In this document: positions 28,053-37,145 of the stretch, in pieces | How the letters are laid out: the number at the start of each line of letters is the position of its first letter | Numbering within the stretch: position 1 is the first letter of the stretch | Assembly (NCBI RefSeq): GCF_002252635.1 | Contig: NZ_NQKX01000003.1 | Span: forward strand, 62,001 to 126,000 | Origin: Synechococcus sp. MW101C3 | Lineage (GTDB): Bacteria > Cyanobacteriota > Cyanobacteriia > PCC-6307 > Cyanobiaceae | DNA length: 64,000 nt | Direction of reading: 5' to 3' | The notes under the pieces: model-generated | Databases searched by the model: none | What the model saw: the letters and a program-made list of their open reading frames with translations, nothing else | Told to the model about the DNA's origin: nothing | Made by a program: the position numbers and the translations under genes

Positions 28053-30634
28053 AGGTCTACATTGACAAATCTGGTAACTGGGGCCAAGAGATTGAATAGA
28101 ATGCAGGTAAATCCTACGTCGATCTTGGCATACCCTTTCGAACCAATGAAGTTAGTAGGAAGACTTTCCTCAAGCTGAATTTGAAGTTCTACATATTGCA
28201 GGCCATCAATTTCAACTGTAGTAGGACTGATCGACGACACACTCCCCTTGAACTCTGCATTGGAAACCGAGTATAATCTTAGTATGCATGGAAGTGTAGT
28301 GCGTACTCGTGCACGGTCGTACTCAGGAATTAATACTATAGTCTGAGTCAATGGCTGCGCCTTTACTGTCACGATGGTTTCACCAGGAGTGACAGTTCTA
28401 CCAAGCAGCGCCCTGGTGTTAGAACTAATCACCCCATCAAACGGCATTGTGACCACTAGCTTTGCTAGTCGTGAGTCAATAGCTTCTAAGGCAATTTTAC
28501 CGACTTTCAGGCTGCTCTCGGCAGCACTCAATTCATCCATTGCGTTGGAGAGTTGTTCCTCAGAGTTTATATCTTGATCAATCTTCTGCTTGCGTCTAGC
28601 AACTATAACATCTGCATTCGCTGATTTTAGCTCGCTCCTTGCACCCTCAAGTTCGCCCGTTAGAGCAGCTTGCGTGGATAAAAGATTTTGGAGCTGAAAT
28701 TCACTTATCGCGCCAGACTTCGTCAATGATCTAAGCTTTTCTATTTGATCATCCTGTATTCTGATCTGATTCTCAAGAGCACGAACCCGAGATTGAGACT
28801 TTTGGACCATAGCTCTTGCACTTAAGAGCTCTTCGTTACGATTATCACCTTCAAGTTTGATGCTTCCTGTTTTAATGGAACGGATAAGAGACTTCCTAGT
28901 ACGTATATCGGATTCTAACTTTGAAATAAGCTGAAGTTGTTGGCTGCGCTGTGTGCTGAGGGTTGGAGAAAAGAGTTCTAGAATCTTAGAGCCCTTGTCC
29001 AAAATGGCAGAAGATGGACCAACCTGGAAGATAGACCTTACTGTCGCAGCCTCAGTTGCACGAATGTCAAGTGCCTCACCTTCAGTTACGTTTGCTGATC
29101 CCGTCACTGATGCACTGAATGGGAACAGAAATATAACAACCAAAATGAACGGAAGAAAATACCTACTTCTAAAAGTATTGGTAATTCTATTGTGAACTGA
29201 AACAGACGAAAGGGTTGAGCTGGAAACAACAATAGATTCTGTAGTTTGCTGCTGACTGGAACTTGGCAGCAATGCTGGACCATTGGTTGTTCGATTGATT
29301 GATCTGTCCGGCCTTCCCTCCACCCTCTTGATGATTAACTTGGTAATAACCGTAAGGTAAAGAAATCGAATAAGAAGAAGCGTTAGAGCTACCCTGACGA
29401 TCAGGGAAGTCCAGTGGCCTGCAAACGTTGGTATTTCGGCAGCAATGTTTGGAATTAATATAAAGTATAGAATGCAAAGCTTGATAATAAAAGCCAGTAA
29501 AAGCGTGCAGAGGAACAGAATACTGTTGACATCTGAACGAGAGATAGAAATACTCTTAAACCGCCCATGAAAAAGATGAGAAAAGATAGTTAGCGTTCTT
29601 TTAGCCGATATCTTCAGATAATTCTTTGGCATGAGTCCAAAGAATTCCAAGAGCCTTCTGCCTGGAGTATTGCGTACAGGAATCAAAAGGATTATCATGC
29701 TAGCAAGAGAACCTTGTATGATTGCAACCAGTATATTTAGACGAGAAAACGGAGAGGAATCAGGTATTGGCGTATAAACATAAAGGAAAAGTATCGAGAG
29801 AATGACAAGATATGATCTAGTCAGAAGTGGCTGGGCGAGTAAAATGAGTTCTTCAAGTTTGCTTGCTGACTGCTTAATAGCTTTGGCGCTTTGCTCCTTC
29901 GCGAGCCTTGGCAAGAATCCCCACTTAAGCCTAAGATACAACTTTTGATCATCTATATGCATGGAGTATGTCGACAGGATCGACACCATAACACTTATCA
30001 GGTTAATTACAATTAACATGATAAATAGCCGTGACAGCCCAGTCAAAGGGTCTGATCTTTCGGCGATCAATACACCTAAAGGCTTGACCCCAAAATAAAA
30101 ACTATGGATTGTGCCTATAAAGAGCAGAGCAACCAGGGGGAAAAGCCAAGCTTGAAGCCGGATCAGAACCCGCGGGGGCCTTAACAGCCCTCGTGACGTA
30201 ATCCAGCCAAAGCTAACAAGCAAGATCTTTCGATCCTGGAGTTGGGATGGTGGCTGATGGAGATCATTCGCTGACCCATTCAGCTGATTTGAATGACCAT
30301 TAAGTTCGCTGGCGTGCAGAACATTCGTGGAGACTTGTGCTGAAAGGGTTGGAGCTTCAACGGAAAGCAAGATTCCGTGAGTGCACAACCAGTTGAGATA
30401 GTCATCTCTAGTAATTCCAGCACGAGTTGCTCCAAAGAACTCTGAACACTTCTCATATAGATCGTCAAACAAGCCATCTCTTGAATTAAAATCAGAAATA
30501 GCTTCCCACTCAGAGGCTGATAACTTTAGCGAGGTTGTTCGGTCCCCGAAATACAATCGATACTGTCCTTCAACCAATGGAGAAGTTCGTATCGAAGGAT
30601 TCACACGATAACAGTTATTATCAACAACGATCAT
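28034..30634 (-). CDS. HlyD-type membrane adaptor fused to a degenerate site-2-protease-like region
   Basis: This 866-residue protein has three parts. Residues 1-100 form a cytosolic PqqD-like start. About 165-430 is a multi-helix membrane region like M50/S2P 'putative peptide zinc metalloprotease' proteins. After a transmembrane helix near 490 (FLPFILVVIFLFPF), a HlyD/biotinyl-lipoyl adaptor follows. It has a coiled coil (about 560-720, QSRVRALENQIRIQDDQIEK) and lipoyl-like halves (ATVRSIFQVG, MPFDGVISS). In active family members the first helix pair carries HExxH. Here the equivalent stretch reads VSILSTYSMHIDDQK and HExxH is absent, so protease activity is probably lost. It likely serves export of the cluster product. 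No cognate ABC transporter lies in the window. Confidence 0.8.
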   Translation of the reverse strand: MIVVDNNCYRVNPSIRTSPLVEGQYRLYFGDRTTSLKLSASEWEAISDFNSRDGLFDDLYEKCSEFFGATRAGITRDDYLNWLCTHGILLSVEAPTLSAQVSTNVLHASELNGHSNQLNGSANDLHQPPSQLQDRKILLVSFGWITSRGLLRPPRVLIRLQAWLFPLVALLFIGTIHSFYFGVKPLGVLIAERSDPLTGLSRLFIMLIVINLISVMVSILSTYSMHIDDQKLYLRLKWGFLPRLAKEQSAKAIKQSASKLEELILLAQPLLTRSYLVILSILFLYVYTPIPDSSPFSRLNILVAIIQGSLASMIILLIPVRNTPGRRLLEFFGLMPKNYLKISAKRTLTIFSHLFHGRFKSISISRSDVNSILFLCTLLLAFIIKLCILYFILIPNIAAEIPTFAGHWTSLIVRVALTLLLIRFLYLTVITKLIIKRVEGRPDRSINRTTNGPALLPSSSQQQTTESIVVSSSTLSSVSVHNRITNTFRSRYFLPFILVVIFLFPFSASVTGSANVTEGEALDIRATEAATVRSIFQVGPSSAILDKGSKILELFSPTLSTQRSQQLQLISKLESDIRTRKSLIRSIKTGSIKLEGDNRNEELLSARAMVQKSQSRVRALENQIRIQDDQIEKLRSLTKSGAISEFQLQNLLSTQAALTGELEGARSELKSANADVIVARRKQKIDQDINSEEQLSNAMDELSAAESSLKVGKIALEAIDSRLAKLVVTMPFDGVISSNTRALLGRTVTPGETIVTVKAQPLTQTIVLIPEYDRARVRTTLPCILRLYSVSNAEFKGSVSSISPTTVEIDGLQYVELQIQLEESLPTNFIGSKGYAKIDVGFTCILFNLLAPVTRFVNVDLWSLLP

Positions 30635-30669
30635 TGGAGTGGGAAGATGGGGAGGTATGAATGGAGGAT

Positions 30670-31722
30670 CTAGAAATCCTCATCAACTGAATCGAGCACA
30701 GTAGATTGATTGAAGCTGGTATCATCTGCTTGGATACCTGAAACCCTAAGCTTTTCAAGTTTGCTTGACAGATCTTGAATCAGTTTCTGACAACGAGTCT
30801 TCTGATCTTCTACTGTCAGACTTGATGGATCAATAGGTGGTACTGAAGTAGAATCCTCATGAGCAACTGACTTTGATGCTGCCATCAAACTAGTAAGGGC
30901 GAATTCGTAATCTCCCTCTTGGTACTGAACTTTGCCCCAGCAGTAATTGAATCGGGGACTGTTGCTGTTCTGTACCCTTGTAAGCTCATCCTTAGCCGCA
31001 CTATATTCGGCAAGATCAATGTAGCATTCTGCAGCATCAATAGAGAGACGCTCCTTAAGCTTCGATGGGCATTCATCATTATCTGCCGTACGAAGAACCG
31101 CGAGACCACGGACTTTATTTCCCTGAGCAATAAGGATTTCTCCCAACAAAATCTGTGAATAATGGTTCTTTGGATCAAGCCTCAAGCAGTTGTTAAGATT
31201 ACGCTCACAGTCATCTAGTTGTCCTAGTTGGAGCTGAGCCAAGGCAAGCATTCTACGAAGCTTGGTATCGTTTGGATTCTCAAGAACTGCGTGACGCAAG
31301 ATACTGGCAGCATTAGTATAATCGCCAAGCTGTTGGAGAAAAGATGCTAGTGCAGTAACGTCCGACTTTTTGGAAGACTTCTGCTGAAGAGCTCTGTTCG
31401 CATATTCTTGAGCAAGAGTTGTATTGCCTTCTTGAAGCCTAAGCTTACCAATACGAGAAATCAACCGAATATCATCAGGTGCAAGTGAAAGAGCCTTCTC
31501 AAGGTGAGCCATAGCTACGGCAGTATCACTTTCTGACCGTGCAATTGCGGCCATGGCAACGTGGTAAGGCGAATAGAGCTCACCATCAGGTACGCCGGCC
31601 AAGATTCGCCTGGCTTCAGGGAAGTTCTTTTCTTTGAGAATCAAAGAGCGAACTTGCTTGAAGGTCGACTTCAAGTGGCCTGGAAGCACAAGAGCCATAA
31701 TAAAAACCATGAGCAATTGCAC
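30670..31722 (-). CDS. TPR-repeat protein with N-terminal signal/anchor
   Basis: This 350-residue protein starts MQLLMVFIMALVLPG, a short hydrophobic signal or anchor, followed by about six tetratricopeptide repeats. Examples are AMAHLEKALSLAPDD, AASILRHAVLENPND and CERNLNNCLRLDPKN. Such proteins scaffold protein complexes. It lies 36 bases upstream of the HlyD-type gene on the same strand, so the two are probably cotranscribed and the protein may help assemble the export complex. Confidence 0.82.
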   Translation of the reverse strand: MQLLMVFIMALVLPGHLKSTFKQVRSLILKEKNFPEARRILAGVPDGELYSPYHVAMAAIARSESDTAVAMAHLEKALSLAPDDIRLISRIGKLRLQEGNTTLAQEYANRALQQKSSKKSDVTALASFLQQLGDYTNAASILRHAVLENPNDTKLRRMLALAQLQLGQLDDCERNLNNCLRLDPKNHYSQILLGEILIAQGNKVRGLAVLRTADNDECPSKLKERLSIDAAECYIDLAEYSAAKDELTRVQNSNSPRFNYCWGKVQYQEGDYEFALTSLMAASKSVAHEDSTSVPPIDPSSLTVEDQKTRCQKLIQDLSSKLEKLRVSGIQADDTSFNQSTVLDSVDEDF

Positions 31723-32671
31723 AGTAGCATGATTTTCATGCTGAGGTCAACTGCGTATGAGCGCGCCCTCACCTATCAAGCTAAAGCAGTGACGTGATTC
31801 GCAGTTTCCATACACCTCGCTCAAATGGTTAGCAGCAACGATGTGTATGCATAGGCTGACGAGTCGCCTGTATTGTTGCCAACGTCATGTCATATCCATC
31901 CCCCTGCGATAGTGCCTTGGCCATTGAATCAAGCCCATCCCAAGGCAAAGCAACATGCACACACCGGAGGTTTCGATGCAGCTGTACGACGACAATCACT
32001 GAATGATATGATTCTGAGTGGACAAAGGACTTATAGATTCTCCTCGAGATCCCAACACATAATAGCATAATTAAACATCAAGAGTTATCAGTAATAGGTT
32101 TCCTCTCGGCAATCGTATTGACGTGACTAGATACAAGCCAAACGCAGGCGACCTACTCTTGATGCTGATGGATCTCTTCGAAGCTTCTATGCCGTGGTCA
32201 CAACGTTATGCATTAACAGGTGCATCTGATCAAGCAAAGCGCCACCAACAGGGACGTTCATTCAGCAAAGATCCAAACCATTGCAACATCATTAAACGAT
32301 GCAAAACGTCAAGAGATTTACCTTAAACGTCCTAGACTGGACTCTTTGGTATGACTTACAAGCTCCACCAGTTTAGGCCAAATGCTATCGAAAAGAGTAT
32401 CCGACAGCACATGGGGAACTGATGTGGGTCAGTAATGTCCTGAATGGCTATGAGTTGAGGATCTTCTTTCGCGCGGTCCTCTTCTCCTTCAAACACAGAT
32501 GTTCGGTACACAAGCTTTCCTGAGTGGTTGCCAAATCGCCTGGGGAATGGGTGCATGGTTTCTGACAACAATCAGCCCAGAGTTGGAACTCAATCAATGA
32601 ATGCTTGGCACTGTACAATTTCTTGAACTACAGTAATGTGATCTTGGGAAGGTTATGCGAATTTAGAATGA
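31723..32671. other. Divergent intergenic region, no gene seen
   Basis: About 950 bases between the minus-strand TPR operon and the plus-strand hydrolase operon. Only short motif-less frames are present. It must hold promoters for both operons, but no clear consensus is seen. Confidence 0.35.
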
Positions 32672-33589
32672 TTGGATGTGTATCCCTTGAAGCCAGGATG
32701 CTTGTCTGATGTTCAAGATCTTGATCATAACCTGCCAGTATTCCATACTAGGATTCAGAAGGCACTCAAAAGTCCTAAGCCATTCAACATCAGCTTCATG
32801 TTCATCCTTTTCCTGCCAGGTAGCTTTCGCCGCAGCTCAGACTACCTCTGGTTGAGTACGTGCTTAGCTGATAGTGGCGACTACTACTTTGTTGACTATC
32901 CATTATCTTCCACTGTAGCAAAGCTGAATTCCGAGTTCTTTGATTCTGACTCGCTTCTTCAGGTACGGCGTGAGTTCATCTATGGCAGCGCTTCCCAGCC
33001 GAACTCAAAGCTTGGCATCGCCTATGAAGACTCGATCATGGGAACGTTTCTTACTCAAGTAAGGCAGCATCACGGCTTCCATCTATCCGAGCGAGACATC
33101 CTTCTTCAAACACTGGTCGTAGGCCATAGCCAGGGAGCCGGTCATGCAGCAGTGATGGCTATTGACTTCGAACTCTGCGGTGTTCTGCTTATCGCCGGGC
33201 CCGCTGATTCCTATCAGCAGTTTCCATCTGAATGGACGGGGATGAAGGTTACCACTCCTAGCAGTCGACTCCGAATGTTTCTCCATGCTGAAGACAGGCA
33301 TGCAAGGATGTGCTTGCATCATGCGACGATGTTGGGTTTGAAGAGAGTTGATGTGCTTACTTCTTCGACCTCACTAGAGGACATCCTGCTTAGTCAGGTT
33401 GTAATTGACACAAGGCCACTCCCCCCGTTAAAGTCCCATGATTGTCTTACATTAGATACGGAAATGAGAGATGACCTCAACAGCCTCTACCTCACAGGCG
33501 TTATTAGGCATTATCAGGCGTATCTTCGTTCAGTAAGTTCCAGGCTTGAGCTCTCTCGTGTTGACTCCTTACCGGCTGCTTCGTTATGA
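32672..33589 (+). CDS. Alpha/beta hydrolase (GHSQG type)
   Basis: This is a 305-residue frame. Strand-loop MFILFLPGSF near residue 44 is followed by the nucleophile elbow VVGHSQGAGHAAV near residue 150, with Ser as nucleophile. It is the first gene of a tightly packed plus-strand operon. Its stop overlaps the next start in ATGA (33586-33589). The start is TTG 32672 or GTG 32678; no ATG is suitably placed. By context it may be a thioesterase-like release enzyme for a carrier-bound chain. That role is inferred. Confidence 0.72.
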   Translation: MDVYPLKPGCLSDVQDLDHNLPVFHTRIQKALKSPKPFNISFMFILFLPGSFRRSSDYLWLSTCLADSGDYYFVDYPLSSTVAKLNSEFFDSDSLLQVRREFIYGSASQPNSKLGIAYEDSIMGTFLTQVRQHHGFHLSERDILLQTLVVGHSQGAGHAAVMAIDFELCGVLLIAGPADSYQQFPSEWTGMKVTTPSSRLRMFLHAEDRHARMCLHHATMLGLKRVDVLTSSTSLEDILLSQVVIDTRPLPPLKSHDCLTLDTEMRDDLNSLYLTGVIRHYQAYLRSVSSRLELSRVDSLPAASL

Positions 33590-34113
33590 TTGATCTGATT
33601 CCAACCAGTTCAGCCTCCTCTATGTCGTCTATCCAACGCGATTCTAACGTTAATCAAGAACTAACCCTTTTGCCTGGCTTGGATGGCGACGAGGTCACTT
33701 CCCAACTGGAGACCCTCATGGAGCTTGTAAATCTTGATAGCACAGTTGCAGGCCGTGAAAACAGTCTCGAATACAATACATTTACTCAGATTGTTTCACT
33801 CACGCACAAGGACACGGCAGAACCTATTATTGATGTATCGGAAGGCGATGACGGTGAGCACGACGTCGCCCCACAGCCAGCAAGCTCTGAACTCGTAACA
33901 GAACCGTTTACCGAAATGGAATCTGAAAATGCTCACAAGGCATTGTTCAGCTTTCTATTTGAACCCAGTGAATCTTCACAGGACTGCGAATCAACAGAAT
34001 TGGTCCTTTCTGATGACCTGGTCGAGGATCTCCAAAATCTAAAAGATAGGATGCAGCATCGCTACAATGTGATTCGGCGTAATCTCTTTAGCAGTGTAAA
34101 TGGTCATGGTTGA
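33586..34113 (+). CDS. Acidic hypothetical protein, 175 aa
   Basis: The start is coupled to the upstream hydrolase (ATGA). The sequence is strongly acidic and Ser/Thr-rich (VSEGDDGEHDV, ESSQDCESTELVLSDDLVED) and probably largely disordered. It ends in a basic helix (LQNLKDRMQHRYNVIRRNLF). No domain is recognised. Its place between a hydrolase and a sulfotransferase suggests a small scaffold or interaction partner. It is real by virtue of its overlaps on both sides (it overlaps the next start by 14 or 8 bases). Confidence 0.65.
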   Translation: MIDLIPTSSASSMSSIQRDSNVNQELTLLPGLDGDEVTSQLETLMELVNLDSTVAGRENSLEYNTFTQIVSLTHKDTAEPIIDVSEGDDGEHDVAPQPASSELVTEPFTEMESENAHKALFSFLFEPSESSQDCESTELVLSDDLVEDLQNLKDRMQHRYNVIRRNLFSSVNGHG

Positions 34114-35083
34114 ACCTATTTTTTTGCTGAGTCCTCCTCGGTCTTTCTCTTCGGTCGTTTCATCTATTCTCGGACAGCATCCAGAACTCTATTGCTTCCC
34201 CGAGCTACACCTGCTTTATCGAGATGACATCGGGCATCTACTATCCAATAAGTCAAATATTAAGTATGCTAGATTTGCACCAAGTGGACTTTTGAGAGCC
34301 ATCGCTCAAGTTCATGAAGGCAAGCAAGATAGTGCTGCCTGCAGCCGCGCTTGGATGTGGCTTGTTAACAATCAGTCAATGACTAGCAAGGAACTTTTTG
34401 AGTATCTCTGCCAACCATTTTATCCTAAGGCTTGCATCGAAAAGTCTCCTCCGAATACCAAGACAATTGATCGCATGGTCAGGTTATTCAAGTTTTATCC
34501 AAATGCCAGATTCATTCACTTGACACGAAGTGTTGTTGGAGCTTCAAAGTCCTTGAAAGAGTTCTTCGAATTTCGACGCACAGTTCATAGTCCTGCCGCA
34601 GGACATCCAATGGTCAAGGAGAACTATGCATTAATGTGGTATGCAATGCATCGAAACATCCTGAAGTTTCGCTCCATTGTTCCACCGTCAAACTTCCTTA
34701 CAGTTAGTGGTGAAGCAATTCTGTCTGATCCAAGAGTAGTTCTTCCTCAAATCTGTCGCTGGCTTGGTGTTTCAAGCGATAGCTCATGTATTGATGCGAT
34801 GCTCAAGCCTGAAGAATCACCCTATGCCTTTTATGGTCCACGCATGGCACCTTGTGGCAATGATCCTAAGTTCATTACTAATCCGGAATTTAGGCAAATG
34901 AAACGTAAGAAATATTCTCGTGAGGTTGTTCGAGAGTTTCTCGCATCAAATGGTAAGCCTGCCTTTACTAGCTACTATTTGAACAAGCTTGAGGATGACG
35001 ATGCTATTGCTCGCTTAAAGTCATGGGACTTCTCCATGCTTGAACTGGTTATGGACATGGAGGCACAGCTTGGATACGCTTAA
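34100..35083 (+). CDS. PAPS-dependent sulfotransferase
   Basis: This 327-residue enzyme has the PAPS loop FLLSPPRSFSSVVSSIL at residues 5-21, the CFPELHLLYRDD block near residue 35, EKSPPNTKTIDRM near 114 and FIHLTRSVVGASKS near 138. The PELHLL block is shared with the ACP-sulfotransferase at 21 kb, so both belong to the polyketide-associated subgroup. Two in-frame starts (34100 and 34106) overlap the upstream gene. It lacks a carrier domain, so it could sulfate a product in trans or after release. Confidence 0.85.
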   Translation: MVMVEPIFLLSPPRSFSSVVSSILGQHPELYCFPELHLLYRDDIGHLLSNKSNIKYARFAPSGLLRAIAQVHEGKQDSAACSRAWMWLVNNQSMTSKELFEYLCQPFYPKACIEKSPPNTKTIDRMVRLFKFYPNARFIHLTRSVVGASKSLKEFFEFRRTVHSPAAGHPMVKENYALMWYAMHRNILKFRSIVPPSNFLTVSGEAILSDPRVVLPQICRWLGVSSDSSCIDAMLKPEESPYAFYGPRMAPCGNDPKFITNPEFRQMKRKKYSREVVREFLASNGKPAFTSYYLNKLEDDDAIARLKSWDFSMLELVMDMEAQLGYA

Positions 35084-36140
35084 ACAGTTAAACCTACTTT
35101 CCGTTTCGCTTCCTATTGGAAGTCATGAGACGTGCCAAATTCTGGCTGGCCATCATTCCCCCAATGGGGTGGGACTTTGGATTATCCTTTCCTCAGACTC
35201 TTCCCGCAAGCTTGTCTACTGTACACCTTCACATTCAGACTCCTACTTTGTTCTCCCCTATAACTTCCTATACTTAGGTTCATCCTCAAATGGTCAGCTC
35301 TTTTTTCTTGCTGATGGCACTGAATCTGCCGCTCCAATCCTGTATGTTATCAGCTACCAACCTAATTCTGGGATCGCCGTAACCAAGACGGATCTGCATC
35401 TTGATCATGACCAATGGGCCAGACTATTTGAGATCTGCCAATCGCATAAACCAGGATCTACCGATTCGACGCTTCATGACTCTCCGTTGCTGCATGACAA
35501 CGTCCTAAACGAGTCAACCTATCCAAGCCTATTTGTACCCTACCATAGCCTACGTGATGTTCTCCTCGTCAAAGCCGTCCTTCAGCAGGGAGCGTTTGAA
35601 CTCACGTCCAAACCGGCACTATTGACTGCCATTAAAACAGTCAGGGCCATGTATCCCAATCTCACAGTTGTGGATGCTGTCGAGATTGGAAGTGACGTTG
35701 TTGCAGTTGTTGCAAACGACTCTTCGATCAGAACACTCAGTTGTGGCGTCGAGTCCCGGCTATTCATATGCAATGGCTCACCCACTCCCAGTCTTGTACT
35801 TGGACGCCCTATCTTCTCAATCGACAACAGACTATCAATATCTCCTGAATCGTCAAATCTGATTTACCCTTCATTGGGCCTGGTGCTGGCATCACCCTCC
35901 AGCATCTCAACCACGCCACCAAAGGAGGCTGCGCCTACTTTCAATGTCTCCTCAATCAATTACACGACTTCAACACTCTACTTCTCCGCCGACTTTGGAT
36001 CTACATTCACCCTTAGCGGAAGCATGGTCCATCGCAATAGTGACCTTGTTCCAACGTTAATTCATCACTTGGATGATTCGCAAACTCTCATCTTCTCTTC
36101 TCGTCTTGACAGATCAGAAGTCTATTTCATAGACTTCTGA
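35040..36140 (+). CDS. Hypothetical protein, possible beta-rich fold, 366 aa
   Basis: The frame starts at TTG 35040 or, more plausibly, TTG 35070, overlapping the sulfotransferase stop. It is rich in beta-strand-like segments, Ser and Thr (GLWIILSSDSSRKLVYCTPS, LYFSADFGSTFTLSGSM). No signal peptide or recognised motif is present. It is the fourth gene of the 32.7-36.1 kb operon, so a role in the same pathway is likely. The composition somewhat recalls the propeller-like protein at 22.4 kb, but I see no shared blade motif. Confidence 0.6.
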   Translation: MNWLWTWRHSLDTLKQLNLLSVSLPIGSHETCQILAGHHSPNGVGLWIILSSDSSRKLVYCTPSHSDSYFVLPYNFLYLGSSSNGQLFFLADGTESAAPILYVISYQPNSGIAVTKTDLHLDHDQWARLFEICQSHKPGSTDSTLHDSPLLHDNVLNESTYPSLFVPYHSLRDVLLVKAVLQQGAFELTSKPALLTAIKTVRAMYPNLTVVDAVEIGSDVVAVVANDSSIRTLSCGVESRLFICNGSPTPSLVLGRPIFSIDNRLSISPESSNLIYPSLGLVLASPSSISTTPPKEAAPTFNVSSINYTTSTLYFSADFGSTFTLSGSMVHRNSDLVPTLIHHLDDSQTLIFSSRLDRSEVYFIDF

Positions 36141-36289
36141 TCAGCTGCGACTCATTTACCTTGGAGATCAAAGAGCTAGTCGCGTTAGGATACTCCCGCA
36201 TCTATTCCTGAAGCCCCCACTTTCAGGAATGATGGCGCCCCCCACAATCTCACTCCCGGGGGTGAGGGACAAGACCAATGTGTCATTAC

Positions 36290-37070
36290 AGCGAGGCCGT
36301 CTAGCTGCAGTCTTCTGCGCAGCAGGGTGCTGATGTCAGGAGGAGATGGTGCCAGCCTCCGAGAAGGAGGCAGAAGGCTAGGGCGCTGTCGACAGTTCAC
36401 GTTGTGCTCGAAACCGCTGGTCTCAACGACATCGAGCCCGGCGCCTACTGCCGGGAGGTCGGCAGTTCCCTGCGCACGCTCAAGCGCTGGCGGCGTGCCG
36501 TCCTGGGTGGTGGGGACGGTCAGGACCACCACAAAAGCAGCCCCCGCGATAGCGCTCACCGCATGAGCAAGGAGGAACACCGGCAGAACCTGCTCACTTC
36601 CAATCAGCCCGAATACGACTCGCTGCCACCAGGACAAATCATGCCCGCACTGGCGCGGATCAGGACCTGTTCAACTCCTCCGGAGAAGACTTCGTCTTCG
36701 GCTCCGAGTCCAGCTGTTACATGGGCGCTGCACGCGCATGGTCGGGCCCATCGCTGAGCCGTACACAACAGCCATAGGAGCCACGGCCCGGTGCCGCGCC
36801 TGCGAGCGTATCGATCCATTGCTGTGTGGTCGTGAGACATCACCTGTCTGCCTACCACGGTGCGGGGTGTGGCTGTTTCTCTACCTGGTGATCGACGTCT
36901 GGAGCCGCTGGTTCTGCACACTGACCACAGCAACGCCTTGCCGCAGGCTTCTCGCGAAGATGGGCGGCACCACAACACGCTCAAGTTCGTACCACCCCAT
37001 CAGTGGCATAGCGACCAGGCACTGATTGCCGCTACCACGTCCGCGGCAGAAACGTGTTCCATCCTGTGAA
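36290..37070 (+). pseudogene. Decayed IS3-family transposase (orfA/orfB remnants)
   Basis: Broken plus-strand frames give VVLETAGLNDIEPGAYCREV (OrfA-like). These are followed by NLLTSNQPEYDSLPPGQIMP (OrfB HTH region), then GVWLFLYLVIDVWSRWF and VLHTDHSNALP, the start of the rve/DDE integrase core. Several frameshifts and stops separate them, so the element is dead. It divides the hydrolase-sulfotransferase operon from the KS-AT/PPTase pair. Terminal repeats were not identified. Confidence 0.72.
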
Positions 37071-37145
37071 CCAGCAAATCTGCCAATCTTGTCATTGATG
37101 CTATAAGCTGGGTGTCAATGATGCACTCAATCGATGGGATGCGAT

